A stretch of 64,000 nt of DNA from Fragilaria crotonensis (GCA_022925895.1 JAKSYS010000100.1:58823-122822); one strand, 5' to 3'. Positions 9,826-21,812 are shown, numbered from the stretch's first letter. Program-made: numbers and translations. The notes: a model not told the origin generated them from the sequence alone.

Positions 9826-11367
9826 TTAAGAACAGACTTTTGGGTCTTGATCGGGATGTAGTGGTATCTCAATTCGAGAGACTCCTGATCGCTCCTTACC
9901 CATCCGCATAGCCCAAATCTTAGCATATAACCGGTTTTTGGCTTCCGCCACATGCAATTGTTTCAACGTCTTCGCCCGAGATTTATCTGATTCTTTGGTA
10001 GATTGCTCTAGCACCTGAGTTTGCTTAAGTCTCTCATGTTCACGTTGTTCAAAACTAGCATTGACAAGTTTGTTCACTCTGGATTCCGACTGTCTAAGGT
10101 ATTTCATACATTCACGTTCATTGGCAGGCGGTTCCGTGTTGCCGTTGAGCTTCCTCCATTCGGTTCGAATGGCGTGCTTGTTATCTAATCTTGTCTTGGC
10201 CATCGACAGACACTCCTTAAGGATCTGGACCTTCTTGCGTTCGTGATGCAGGTCCACTGACCATTGCGGTTCGCCGTATTTTTTAATGGGTTTTTTCAGC
10301 TGCCACGCTTACTGTTACTACATCATTGTCCAGTCATTCTGCAAAGGAGTGACGATTTCCCGGAAGCAACAATCTGTCTATGCGCCGAAATACATTACTA
10401 TGACTTTCGAGAAGTTCGTATTAATTTCGAACATACGCTGTTACTTGGCTGATGTATGTTGTTGGATTTTAAAGTGCAAGGTTCCATCTTGGACAAAGGT
10501 TGAATGTGTAGACCGAATAATTCCGTGATCGAAAAATCAACAAAATACGGTAGATGATCTGTTGTATACCTTGCATGAAGCGGTTCATAGTACCCTGCCT
10601 TCCAAACAGCAGCTGCTGCAACTATAGGAGGGGTTCCCATGACGTAATCCAAGCGTTTCTGACCTCGTGCATACGTCGCTGGAAGATGCAACGGATGATG
10701 TCGCTGACGCATTAGGTCGATCAAGCCCAATGATTGCATCATAACATCAATCATCCCGTCAGCTTTGTGACCAATTTCCTCGTTAAAATCCCCCATTACC
10801 AATAATTTATGCCCAGCATTCTTACAACTCAATAGGTAACCTTTGAGATCGCGTCGAAATGCTCGGCGGGGGTGTGTGACCGAGTCCTGCGTATGCAACA
10901 GCAGGCCATATTGTTGTGCTGCCACAGTTGTTCCACCCATGACCGGGGTATCCGTAACCACTTGATACGCTGAAACTATCGTGACTATCCGCCCTGCTTT
11001 TCCAAGGAATGATTGACTGACCCATCTTCCCCATTTGTCTACGTACCAAGTGATCTCTCATTTCACCCGTAGCATCTCCAATTGTGATCATAAATGTGCC
11101 TCCCGGTTTATACAATCTCTGAAATTCCATAGGAGTAGTTCCAAAATTTATCCTTGTTCGGGACCAGTGTTGTTGAGCGGTGTGATACAGAATGCTACGT
11201 ACTTGAGATTTGGTACTAGTGTCAAGATTGTGCTCTTGACCGCAAGAGACATCAGCTTGGACTTCTTTCAAAACTTTGCAGAAGATATCGAATTGTCCAC
11301 CCGTTTGATCAATCTGAAAACCGTTAACATTGATACCATAAACCCAAAAGGTCCTGTAGTTCATCAC
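9826..11367 (-). pseudogene. LINE AP-endonuclease domain and linker
   Basis: Frame 11367-10822 starts the fold with VYGINVNGFQID and SCGQEHNLD, where Asn and Glu correspond to metal-binding residues of exonuclease III-type nucleases. Frame 10961-10398 continues with LLVMGDFNEEIG (catalytic Asp-x-Asn), KRLDYVMGTPP and TTDHLPYFVDF (terminal Asp-His). The two frames overlap, so an indel lies between 10822 and 10961. Frame 10257-9826 is a Lys/Glu/Gln-rich helical linker towards the RT. The nuclease would nick target DNA to prime integration; here it is broken. Confidence 0.75.
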
Positions 11368-11582
11368 CCCATGGTGCCATGTTGGAGCGTTGGTTAGCTT
11401 GAGTGAGAAAAACTTCTCGATTTACGGGCGATTGATGTGATCGTAGTGTCTCTTGTGTGAAGAGCTTCCTCCACTCCGCCTGTGCTTTTTTAACAGGGCT
11501 TGCAATCTTCCCTCGTCGGTTGGTCTTACTTCGTTGGTCGGTCTCTCATTGACGATAGATAATAATCGTTCTTGTTCTCTAA

Positions 11583-14013
11583 TCATTGTGATGGGGTGAG
11601 GGCGCCGGATGACTTCCCGGGCGTCGTTTGAGTCATCACGATGTGGTCCTCTTGAAAGGGACGTAACGCCGCATTCTCCATCTCTTCGTGGATGTCGGCA
11701 CTCTGGTTCAACGGTGGTCGTTGCGGTTCGTGTAGATGTTGTTCGTGGATATCCGTTAGGAAATCGTTACTCATATCAGTATCCTCGTTTAACTCATGAC
11801 GTCGCAATTCAAATGGTGATACTGGAAGGGGGGAGCTAGCCTCAGCAGCCGCAACCAAACCGCTCGAATCTAACAACAGTTCTGGGTGACACTCGTGAAG
11901 AGGATGATCTGGATGATCCGGATATATTGGACTCGGAGGGTCTGGGTGATGTGGATTCGCCGGAGAAGGGATCGATGTATATCAATTGCTGCCATGAAAC
12001 AAATCGTACCGTCGATCACTTATCCTTGCGGCGAAGATTGGAGAAGGAGGTTGTGTATCAAGTGGTCTTTCTTGGGACTTCCGGTCCTAATCGCTTGTAC
12101 TTTTTGTGGGGAGATTCTGGTATTTCGGCGCTTCCTTGCCGTCCCAACCGCTGCACCAACCTCTCCGAGTGGATTCTCATTTTCTTCTTCGTCCGATTCA
12201 ACCGCCCTTGAAGCCGCGTCGCCTGGAGTTGTGTTGGGGTAACTTGTAGCTAGTACAACAGAAGACGAACCCATCATTTGCATTACCATTTCCGTTAACA
12301 TCTGTATATGTCGATTATTTGTTGTCATAAATTCTCGAAACTCTTGGTCCACATTTGTGATTGATGCTGTTGCTTGCTAGTGCGTGCTGTCGTTGTGTAT
12401 CTGAAATCGCATCTTGTACTTGGCGAGCAATGAGGCGTTCCATGTCATCTCGTTGTAATTTGACTCTACGTTCAAAGTCTTGATGTTGAAGCGTAAGTTG
12501 ATGTTCCATCTCCCGTCTTTGTTCTGCGACTTGTCTTTCCATTTCTCGCTTTTGTTGAATCGCTTGTTGTTCGATTTCCCGTCTGTGTAATTCAGCAGTC
12601 CGCTCTAGTTCCAAAGCCTTTGCCGATAACTGAGTCTCCATCTCCTTACGTTGATGCTCTGTCTGACGCTCAAATTCTCTCTTTTGTTGTTCGTTTGTTT
12701 GTTCATATTGTTGTACCCTTCATTTCAATTCTTCCACTTCTGCTCTGCTGGATGCCAAATCTGATACATAATCTTCATCGGGTACGGTGCTTTGAGTGAA
12801 AGATTGAGTAGCATCCGTGGACTCGGCAGTGGACCTCGGGCTTTTACGAACGCGCTGAGCCCACGTCAAGCTCTTGTTGCCTTGAGAATAATTGTTGGCT
12901 GGTTCGTGTTTGACCCTTGACGCCAGGTGGTAGGCCATCACCAGTCTCAAATTCAAACAGTGTCACTGGGTAGCTACGACATAGCAGTGTGAACACTGTC
13001 CGACATGTAGGTGTTATCACCACTCGAGTATCCATCAGAGAATAATGGTGCAAATTCAGGAGAATCTGGGAACTGTCTATTGACAGCTTTCTTCGTGTCC
13101 TCCTCTGGTACACGAGCTTCATACCACTCTGACAGTTTTGACATTTTCTCTTTTCGAACGCAATAGAAATCGTGTTTGTTTACCATTATCTTGTGCCTTC
13201 CATTCAGCATAACCAAAGTAGATGGAACAATGTTGATGACTCCATTTACCGACTTGATGTAATCGGCCAAATAATACTACATAGCATCGATACTGATGTT
13301 ATTTGCCATAATATCGTGATGATCAGAAATAGATTTTGTCTGACAGAGTATGTAACGAGCGTAGGCTTCAGGATGTCGTGTTCTCATCTGAAAGGGCACA
13401 AATGCGTTGTTGTTACGGTACGCTTGTTTGAGAATGCGAAGCATCTCAATCAAATCTTGCTTTGTCGTTCCAATGGCGTATGCTTTTGTCTTATAGTCTT
13501 GACCACTGTGTTTAATCTGAGGTGTTGTAAACGTTAACTGGAACTTTGGCAATTTGGTTCACTGTGGAAGATTGTCCTCTATTTCCTTTCGAACTTTCTC
13601 TGTAGCGTTAACCACATCATAAACTTGTGGGTCGAGACCACAAAAGAATCCAAGTTGCGTCGTATCCCAAACATCCTCGGTCCACCTGTGTTCTGTCATA
13701 AAGCATTGATGCTCTTGTAGTAACTTCATGACCTTTGGAATTCCCTTTATTTTCTGAAGTGTGACAGATGTCCTAACTTGATGAATGATCAAAGTAGAGA
13801 TACCCTTTGTCTGCTGGCTGGAATGTACTCGAGTCCTGCTTCTGAAATTGAGTACAAATTGTTTTCATGTTGTCCAATAGTCCATCGAATAGTGTCAATT
13901 TTTGGCATAACCTGTCCATTGTTGTTCATGACCTGAACGTCTGTACCATACTGTTCTTGAATAGCTTGGATCCAATGAAGATGGTTTGAGCTGATCGACT
14001 TGGTCTCTTCCAC
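11583..14013 (-). pseudogene. LINE ORF1-type protein, fragmented, with coiled coil
   Basis: Several successive minus-strand frames read as one broken protein. The N-terminal part (14013-13277) has HWIQAIQEQYGTDVQVMNNN, TQLGFFCGLDPQVYDV and FVPFQMRTRHPEAYARYI, blocks that recur in diatom LINE ORF1-like proteins. The middle (13270-12720) is acidic and Ser-rich. Frame 12641-12315 is a long Glu/Arg/Gln heptad-rich coiled coil with a repeated REMERQV / REMEHQL pattern, as in ORF1 trimerisation regions. The C-terminal part (12352-11583) is low complexity. RNA binding and chaperone activity are known for LINE ORF1 proteins; no zinc knuckle is seen here. Confidence 0.6.
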
Positions 14014-14230
14014 CAGTACTGCTGAAGAATTGAATTTCAGTTTTCAACACGATGAAGATCCTGTGAATTCCTTCTGCTTGTCGCAGGTGGAGTCACCTCT
14101 GATGCATCATCCTGATGAACGTTCACCGCTTCCGGAATGCTCCTATCGCCAGAAGAACGACCGGCAGAGTCGGTCATTGTGGATCTGTATCCGTACAAAT
14201 CCTACCTAAGATTCACGTAGAAAATCGTAA

Positions 14231-14260
14231 GAGCATCCCCACCCGATGCGTTACTTTTTC
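14231..14260 (+). repeat. Left TIR of MITE
   Basis: Perfect inverted match to 21813-21842 over 30 bp; begins GAGCATCCCCACCC. Confidence 0.85.
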
Positions 14261-14562
14261 TGTCCATGGACACCTTTTTTCGCCTTAGAAACCAATTTCA
14301 GACATTTTGGTGGTATCCTTTTCGCACCGGTTGAGGGAAACAAAAAGATCAGATGTATGACACCCCCCGGATATTCTGATGACATGGGCAATTTGCTCGT
14401 ACAAGTACACGTCAAAAGGCTTGGCCCCGCGTAAAATTAAATAACAACGAAATACGCAAAATGTAGCGGAGTGCGAATCACATGTTGAACGAAGAGCATA
14501 GCCAATCAGATTACTGCATTTTTGAGTCGAATGGTTCGATTTGTGACATATTTGTCACCATA

Positions 14563-14876
14563 ACTTGAGACTATCACCGGAGATGATACTCTAATCGTAG
14601 GAAATAGTACGTAGTACCGTAGGAAAATTACTGTAGGAAGGCTTCACACAAAGTACGTTCTGAGAAATTATAAGCTACAGTAAAACTCGGCACTCGATCG
14701 TATGAACGACAAACTCGTCGAACGTGTCAAATGGCATTTGACATTTCGGGTAGTTCGTACGAAATTAGTTAGAGACCGGACAGTACAGCGTATCAAGTTT
14801 CACATTTCGATGGATGACCTCACGGTAGCACAGTACAACGATGGCATCGCAGTCCAGTGCAGCGTAGGTTTCAATT
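14563..14876 (-). repeat. Copia-1 3' LTR
   Basis: 314 bp. A 65-codon open frame inside both LTRs (14702 and 21494) is an LTR by-product, not a gene. Confidence 0.9.
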
Positions 14877-14887
14877 CTCCTTTCATC
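14877..14887 (-). promoter_or_regulatory. Copia-1 polypurine tract
   Basis: Minus-strand GATGAAAGGAG lies directly against the 3' LTR, the expected plus-strand primer. Its exact abutment supports the LTR boundary at 14876. Confidence 0.7.
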
Positions 14888-14985
14888 CATAAATGCTGAA
14901 ACAAAACACAAAACGTCAGTTAAAATAGATACGAGTCAAACGAGGGTTACAGTTTGAACAAGAGACACAAGGGTTTGGGTGGCCG

Positions 14986-15835
14986 TTACCATCCTTGGAC
15001 CAGTTTGCGGACGCGTTCGAAACTCTCACGATTTAGTCCTTTCGTAAGAAAATCCGCCCACTGCTCTTGAGTGTCGACCTTCACGATGGCGACCGTGCCA
15101 TCACGCACGTGCTGCCAGAAGAAGTGCCACTTCACCTGGAAGTACTTCGTGCGGTTGGTAATGCGTTGGTTTACGGCAAGAAGAAGGGCGCCATTGTTGT
15201 CCTCGAAGACTTGACACTTGATCGTCGACGTGAACGTGCGAGGAAGTTTGATGCCGGAGGCGACTTCCTGGAGCATGGAACGGAGGGGCAAGAGCGTACG
15301 CATCGCGGAGCTGAGAGCGGAGTATTCGGCTTCGAGCGTGGACAAAGATCTCACTTTGGAGGTGAGATTTCCACAAAATGGGACATCCGCCGAGCGTGAT
15401 GATGTACCCAGTTCGAGACTTCGCGGAGGTCGGAGAACGATCGGGATCACGGCCATGGAGACCGGCGAAGTCGGCGTCGACATAACAGTCGAGATCCAGC
15501 GTGCCGGTGGGCTTGACGATCATGCCCATGTCGCTCGTGCGATGCAAGTAGCGAACGAGAGTCTTGACGGCGGACGCGTGGCTTCGTTTCGGATTGTGGC
15601 AGAACCTGGCGACCTGGCTGACGGCGAAAGCGATGTCGGGGCGAGTGTTGGTGGACAGGTAGAGAAGCATACCGACGATGGAACGGTAGCTCCACGTTTC
15701 CGTCATGGGAGATCCGTCGGGGTCGATTCCGAGTGCGGCCTGAGCGGCTGGCGTCCAGTTGTAATTACTGTCGGACATGCCAGTCGCTTCCTTGATTTTC
15801 TGAATGAGGCCTTTTGAGTCAACGTAAGGTGCCAT
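14986..15835 (-). pseudogene. Copia-1 RNase H and C-terminus
   Basis: Frame 15835-15101 has SIVGMLLYLSTNTRPDIAFAV and CYVDADFAG (first Asp of RNase H). A frame change near 15360 leads to STLEAEYSALSSAM (Glu) and VFEDNNGALLLA (Asp), then ADFLTKGLNRESFERV, the usual end of copia pol. It ends about 110 bp before the 3' LTR. Confidence 0.85.
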
Positions 15836-16531
15836 TCGTAGTATCGCGAGTGAAATTGATGCCGAGGAAGTCGGTGAACGTGCCCTCGCGAGTAAAAGTT
15901 AAGCTTTTCGCTTCCAAGTTGGCGAAGAGCTTGTCGAGGTCGTTTTGGTCGCGATAGGCAATACCTAAGTCATCAACGTAGAGAACAACCATAATTGTGT
16001 CTTTGTAAAGTAGGCACGGGTCGTTTGCGCAGGCTTTAAAGCCTTCCTCGCGCAAGGCCTCCGATAGATGCTGGTACCAAAGTCTTGGCGCCACCTCAAG
16101 CCATAAAGGCTTTTCAGGAGTCGCAGGCACGTGGCGTGGCCTTTCGGAGAGTGGAATCCACGAGGCAAATGGATCCAGACTGGATCCGAAAGCGGGGCTT
16201 GAACGAACGCGCTGCTGAAGTCGATGGTGCAAGTTTTCCAGTTCAAAGTTAGAGAAAGAACTAGGAACAACCGTACAGTACTCCAAGCCACGACTGGGGC
16301 AAAAGTCTCCTGAACGTTTTCTTGGAGATCGCCTCTTACACAGTAGCGTGCCTTGTACTTACTAATAGTACCATCGGGAGTACGTTTGCGACGAAACACC
16401 CAAGTACCGGGCAAAATTCGAGTCTTGGCTTCCGTGATCGGCACTTCGATCCATGTACCGTTTTTCTGCAAACTTTGAATTTCGTCGTTTGCAGCCTTCA
16501 GCCATTTTTCGATGTTGTCATGATCCGCCAT
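15819..16531 (-). pseudogene. Copia-1 reverse transcriptase
   Basis: Starts with EKWLKAANDEIQSLQKNGTW and KARYCVRGD, continues with TIDFSSAFVQAPL (motif A Asp) and LLKSLYGLR. One base is then missing in a G/A run near 16100. After the shift, APRLWYQHL and VVLYVDDLGIAY (catalytic YVDD) follow. The single missing base is all that separates the two halves, so this may be an assembly indel. Confidence 0.85.
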
Positions 16532-16545
16532 CGCTTCGCTGAAGC

Positions 16546-18421
16546 TCAGAGTGTCAGGATCGCTGACACTCGCCTTATACGACGAGGGAGGTGGCGAAAG
16601 ACACTCGGCGACCTCATTGTAAAGCCATTCGAGGGAGGTTCCATCGATTCGGCGATGTAACCATGTCCTTGCTGTCCGTCGTATCCGAGGCGGACAGGTG
16701 CCAGGCGATTGCGAGTGGAGCGACGAGGTTCGTGTTTAACGGGTGTGCTCTTTGCTTTTGTTGCTTTCGGGACGATTGGTTGCTCGCTCACTTTGTTGTC
16801 GCTTTCGTTCGCAGGACGAATTGGAGTCGGCGGCGACTGGAAGAGTTTGACTGGAGTTGGAGTCGGAAGTTGCGGCGCAGTCGGCGCAGGCGGTTGCGGA
16901 GTCACCTCGGAGTCAACAACGGAGTGGCAGGGGAGGCACAACGACTGGTGGTGGCGTGGCGACTTGCTCCCTTGGAGGCGGCAACGGAGTTGACAGCGGA
17001 GGCGGAGCGACTGGAAGAACCTGAGGAGGAGTCGCGTTGTCGAGAGCGGTCGCGACACGTTGCATCTGGGAAAGGAGTTCGTTGGCTTGTTCGTAGTCGG
17101 TCGACTCAACAATCAACCTTTCTTCGTCTTCATCGTCGAGGACGTATTGAAACGTAGAGTCTTGGAACATTCGTTTCCAGCTGTCGTCGTTGAAGTTCGG
17201 AAGGTCGTCGGCGGAAGCGGGAACAGTTGCGAACCAATCGTCGAAGACGATGTGAAACTGTGGGGTAATGTACCCCGTTTGTGGATTGAGAACGAGAGGG
17301 ACCGAGCTGGCGTGTTTGTCGGAGAAACCGAGGTTGACGTGCGAGTCGAACGAGGAGTCCAGCGCGGCAGTTTCTTTCCGTCCGAAATCATTTTGTCGAG
17401 GACGTAGACTGGACATCCCCAAACGTGGACGTCCATCAATTTCTTTTGTTCCCAGCGAGTCTTTGTGAAAACGTCATGTGGGGAAAGGCCAGTTCGTGGG
17501 TCAGGCATGTGGTTCACTAGGAACACAGCATGCTTGACGGCGAGGGGCCAAAGTGTGGGATCGGCAACGTCCGGCCAATGGATGGCCGAATGCAACATCA
17601 TGGTCCTTGCAATGGCCATGATTGTACGAATGTTGCGTTCGGCGATTCCATTGTGATGGTGAGCGCCGACGCCAGCGAATCGGATAACTTGTTGGAACTC
17701 GGCGAGGTTGCGAGAGAACTCGGCGGACGTGAACGTTTTCGAGTTGTCGGCGAGATACTCTTGCGGCGTCACTCCTGTGTTGCGACACATTCGCTCGAAA
17801 CTCTCTTTTGCCTTGAGAGTCTCGTGCGAGTTCAAGCTGACTTGGTGCTCGACAAAAATGTAACCGGAGGCGTGGTCGACGAAGATGCAACCACCGGTAT
17901 ACATGTCGTCGAGTTTCGTTTTCCAGCGGAGGTGAGTAGACGTCCGCGAGTGCTGCAAATGAAATGGTCGACGGAGATGCGTTGACCCGGGAGAAGATTG
18001 TCCGTTTTGAGAGCGTGCGCTCTATCTTTGACGACCGACGAAGGCGTCGTGCCAGGAATTGGACGTCGATGTTGCTTGCCGTATTGACAGGCGGCGCATT
18101 TTGGGAACGAGGTAAGTCGACACGCAGCGGTTTGCAATCGGCGACTTTCTTCCGTTTTGCTGACGACACCGGAACGCAGGATGAACTGGACCTTCTTGAA
18201 CCCGACGTGACCCAAACGATAGTGCCAACGAAGCAATTCTTTCTCTGCTTCGTTAAGGTTGAGGTTCCTTTCGTGGACGGTGTTCACGATCGAAACGAGA
18301 GCGTCGGCGGCCTTGAAAGGATCGGTTGCGTTGTACGCTTCCGACGTTGGGAGATTGTTCTGCGGGTTGACGTTTGCAGTGACGGGTCCTCGGTTGGCGT
18401 CGTTTGGGACGCCGCTGAGCG
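16546..18421 (-). pseudogene. Copia-1 GAG-pre-integrase and integrase
   Basis: The pre-integrase zinc site is visible as WHYRLGHVGF and CAACQYGKQ. The catalytic core has RISVDHF (first Asp), EYLADNSKTF (second Asp) and HHHNGIAERNIRTI (Glu). A frame change lies near 17940. The C-terminal region is a Pro/Thr/Arg-rich tail with RRSTRNR leading to the RT, as usual for copia elements. The enzyme inserts cDNA and makes the 5-bp duplication seen at this site. Confidence 0.8.
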
Positions 18422-19526
18422 TCAGACGATTCGGTTCGATGGTGATCGTTTCGTCAGGGTAAGTCTGGAGGAGACTGGACGTCGAGAGGAGTCGGACTTT
18501 GATGTTGGGAACATGGAAGGCAGGGACCTTGAGAAGTCGAAGATTTCGAGTTGATCGTGGACAGCCCAAGTGACTTCGCCTTGGCCTTTGATCTGAAGGC
18601 CCTTCGCGATGCCCTTTAGTTGCGTGATCGTGCCGGGCGACGTGACGGGGCCTTCGAAATCGGAGAGGTCGGGCGTGATGGAAATGCTGGCGCCTGAGTC
18701 CCAAATGATGGGGCTCGTGTTTGCTTTGGGTCCGAGGGCTTCTCGCATTCGAGCGGGAGCCTGAAGAGCCATGCGAAGCGGCGTGGAATGACACGCAAGG
18801 TGAACGTGAGAGAGGATCTTGTTGGCGGCAGCACGTTGGTGAAACGTGAGCGGAGCGAGCGCGAACAGGTCGGGCGAGTTGGCGGGTGCCACAGGGCAAT
18901 ACTTCGCGGTTCGTGGCGACGGACGGGGCGTTTGGAGCACCAGGAGGGCACGAACGCTTGGTTTGCCACTTTCCTCTCCCTTTTGGCCTGTGGTAGGCGG
19001 CAACGTAGCAGGGCGACGGGAGTTGCGAAGCTTGTCGGCGCGACGTTGAAGACAGAGTGCGCGTTCTTTGAGAGTCGCGAAGTGACGAAAGTCGTCGCGC
19101 TCAGCAACCGTAGGAGGTCGCGAAGCGACATATCCCTGTTGTCGGAGACGGAGGGGGTACGAACGGTGTAGTTTGTTGACGCGAATGCCTGAATTGAAGC
19201 GTGGCGGAGCGAACGACTTCTTGAGGAGTCGCGAAACGACGACGTTGATTGCGAGTGAACGGAGGAGGAGATGAGGAGCCGTCGAAGCAACGGGAGGTTG
19301 CTGTAGGAGCGTTGACAGGAAGACCGAGAGAAAGAAGGATGACCCAAACGGTGGGAGCGAACGCGAGCGTTGGGTGGCGGAGCACAACTTGGTGAAGATT
19401 GTTGGCGACCCAAGCCAAAATGGTCGACCATGGGATGGCGGAAGCCAAATAGATAGCTAGGTTAACCAGAATAGGAACCATAGCACAAATGGCAAAAAAA
19501 AAGCAAGAGTAGCCATGGGTTCGCAC
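18422..19526 (-). pseudogene. Copia-1 hydrophobic segment and aspartic protease
   Basis: Between gag and protease, frame 19526-19101 contains two strongly hydrophobic stretches, FFFAICAMVPILVNLAIYL and FAPTVWVILLSLGLPV, which look like membrane spans. Entry into this frame needs slippage at a nine-T run (minus strand, around 19494-19502). Further down, frame 19387-18422 has PIIWDSGASISITPD, the Asp-Ser-Gly active-site box of a retroviral-type protease, then an LKGIAKGLQIKGQGEV strand typical of copia proteases. A hydrophobic segment before the protease is not standard for copia pol. Confidence 0.6.
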
Positions 19527-21042
19527 CTCGGATGAGGTTTAGGAGCGAAGAGGAGGGCGCAATGTGGCTTGACTGGAAAGTCAAGCAGCCAAACGGAGGA
19601 TCCGGCGCCAACATGCTGAGATTTGCCCTTGGCGACGGTGCCGGAGCAGGAGGACGACGTTCTCCACCGGTGTGAGTGGCGGTCGTGTGCGTGACTGTCC
19701 AACGACGACACTTCTCGCACCAGTTGAAGGTTTTATCCTTCACTTTCTTGGAATTGCTAGTTCCGGGAAGTGGTGGAATTGTGCGCCAGGATTTATGTTT
19801 GTTTGTGCGATCCTGGCGGGACCCAGAGGAGGAGGACGATCCGGACTTACGATTGAGCTCTGGACACTTGTTCGCCCAATGACCGGGCTTTCCACACTTG
19901 TGGCAATTGCCCTTCTTCGTTGAGTTTCGGTCCCGGATGCCTGGGACTGAATCAACGTAAGTACCTCGGCTCGGGAGATACCTGCGGGGCAGTTGCGACA
20001 TTGCCAAACGTCGCAGACGGAGCTCGGACATCAGGTGCATGACTCGCTGGAGGCCATTCCTTTCTGTCAAATTGCGTACGGTACGCGTCTTCAGCTTGGC
20101 GACAAATATCTTGAACGTCAATTTCTCGGCGACCATGTGAGCATGGGCGCCTGACTTTCCTTGTATCCGATGTCGAGAAGCGCCTGATCAAGTCGTTGCT
20201 TCGTCGAACGGAAAAGCGGAAGTCTTCGTTTCCAGCTCCTCCGGCCAGAAGAAAGGTCTTGAGCATCGTGAGCGTCAGGTTGTGGTCGTACTGACCTGCC
20301 GTCGTGAGCTCACGTGCGTCCTTGCGATAATCGGCGGCGAGGGCTTCAAGGTTTTCGCCGGCGTACTGGGACGGGTGGCGAGCCTTGATCGCGGCCTTCA
20401 GGTCTTCGAAGCGCTCGATCGACGTGGATTGGATCGTCTTGATCAGCTGAAGCCAGACGACGTGAACGAGTCGTCGTCGTCCATTTTCTCTTTGATCTTG
20501 CTCATGAGAGCGGGATCGAGACGAGAGAAGAACTTGGTGGCGGCGAGGTCGTTCGACTTGTCATACTTGTCGTAACGAAGAATCTGCTGGGAGCTTAGAG
20601 TCTTCGCTGTCGCGACGGTGTAGCGAGTGGCTCCTGACGACATTCGTCATCACGGAGGAGCTTTCGGGATCGGGGAGGTAAGCGATGGTATCCATCCCAC
20701 AATCAACGAGATGGTCCCAAACGGCGTTCTGGAAGTCGACGAGACTGCTCGCTTGGGTAAGAGGGTCGTCATGCCGGTACGACGAAAGTTGTACCCTTTG
20801 TGAGGCTGAGGCATGGACAGGGCGGAGTTGGTTTGGTGACGTGATGTCGTCGGCGGCTCGGATCGAGGCCGACCCAACCAGGAGCTGGCTTACCGCCAGT
20901 CCAAGCGGACCAATCATCCCTGGAAAGGAGACAATGTTGCCCATAATGGGCTTATCGGGCCTATCAGAGGCGACGATAGGGTCGGAGACAGGTGGCGTCG
21001 GGGACGCGGTGACGGGTCAGAAGTTGGTGTCGGAGACGCCAT
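19462..21042 (-). pseudogene. Copia-1 gag
   Basis: The likely start is the ATG at 21042-21040. The protein must change frame near 21015, 20640, 20450 and 19970 to stay coherent; each change fits a single-base indel. Recognisable parts are the capsid-like segment with AATKFFSRLDPALMSKIKEK and the zinc knuckle CHKCGKPGHWANKC at about 19880-19920, a perfect CX2CX4HX4C. A second Cys pair (WCEKCRRW) follows. Gag would package element RNA into particles. The 5' untranslated leader between the ATG and the LTR is about 310 bp. Confidence 0.7.
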
Positions 21043-21354
21043 CTCGGAGAGATGGAGAAGGGCGAGCTTGGAAAGGTCTTAGGAAGGCAAAGCACGGCGT
21101 GCTTTTAGATAAAATAGGTAGCCTAGTTGGTAACTTAGGCGCTCGGAGAGACTTGCTTGTAGGTTGGAAACCGTAGAGTAGAAGAACAACGTTGACTTGG
21201 GCTGCAGCGTAGACGATTGCGGAGCAATCGGGAGTAGATCCTTGAAAGGATCAACCTGAGTCCTTGGAAAGGAGACGACGAATTCCTTTAGAGAGGAATT
21301 GGCTTGCCTGGAAGGAAGCGTGAGGGGTTAGCCTATAGATTGGGCAAAATAACC

Positions 21355-21668
21355 ACTTGAGACTATCACCGGAGATGATACTCTAATCGTAGGAAATAGT
21401 ACGTAGTACCGTAGGAAAATTACTGTAGGAAGGCTTCACACAAAGTACGTTCTGAGAAATTATAAGCTACAGTAAAACTCGGCACTCGATCGTATGAACG
21501 ACAAACTCGTCGAACGTGTCAAATGGCATTTGACATTTCGGGTAGTTCGTACGAAATTAGTTAGAGACCGGACAGTACAGCGTATCAAGTTTCACATTTC
21601 GATGGATGACCTCACGGTAGCACAGTACAACGATGGCATCGCAGTCCAGTGCAGCGTAGGTTTCAATT
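21355..21668 (-). repeat. Copia-1 5' LTR
   Basis: 314 bp, no difference seen from the copy at 14563-14876. In transcript sense it starts AATTGAAACC. The U3/R/U5 limits cannot be set by eye. The segment just inside it reads GGTTATTTTGCCC and would be the primer-binding site position, but no tRNA match was recognised. Confidence 0.9.
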
Positions 21669-21812
21669 CCATAGAAAGTATGATATTCATACTTTTTCAT
21701 ACTTTGCAGAAGAGATCTGTTCCGCAAAGTATGAAGTAGGGGTGTGAAATAACAGAAAGGCCCTACCGGTGTGGGATTTTTGGACATAATTGTCGAGCTA
21801 CTAGACCATTTG

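Larger units (their letters stand above)
7934..14210 (-). mobile_element. Degenerate LINE (non-LTR retrotransposon)
   Basis: Reading the minus strand from about 14.2 kb downward gives the order expected of a LINE: an ORF1-type protein with a long coiled coil, an AP-endonuclease-like domain, then a reverse transcriptase with a YADD catalytic box near 8723-8734. All parts are broken by stops and frame changes, so the copy is dead. No LTRs, target-site duplication or poly(A) tail were found, so both ends are approximate. The RT carries motifs typical of diatom LINEs, including TSPSRMHLGHYKAMI before the RT core. The element lies directly beside, and upstream in sequence of, the MITE/Copia-1 nest. 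Confidence 0.75.
14563..21668 (-). mobile_element. Copia-1, complete LTR retrotransposon
   Basis: The element is 7,106 bp with two 314-bp LTRs that appear identical and is flanked by the 5-bp duplication CCATA (14558-14562 and 21669-21673). Domain order on the minus strand is gag (CCHC knuckle), protease (DSGAS), integrase, reverse transcriptase (YVDD), RNase H, which is the Ty1/copia order. A purine-rich PPT abuts the 3' LTR. The internal region is broken by roughly ten frame changes although the LTRs show no divergence. The LTR ends are ACTTGA...TCAATT rather than TG...CA when the boundary is set by the target duplication and PPT. Confidence 0.9.

Noticed and set aside
14702-14899. 65-codon ORF, repeated at 21494
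   Set aside because: It lies inside the Copia-1 LTRs, so its repetition reflects the LTR, not a conserved gene.
15067-19171. Several plus-strand frames of 110-199 codons through Copia-1
   Set aside because: Antisense shadows of pol; the minus strand carries all catalytic motifs.
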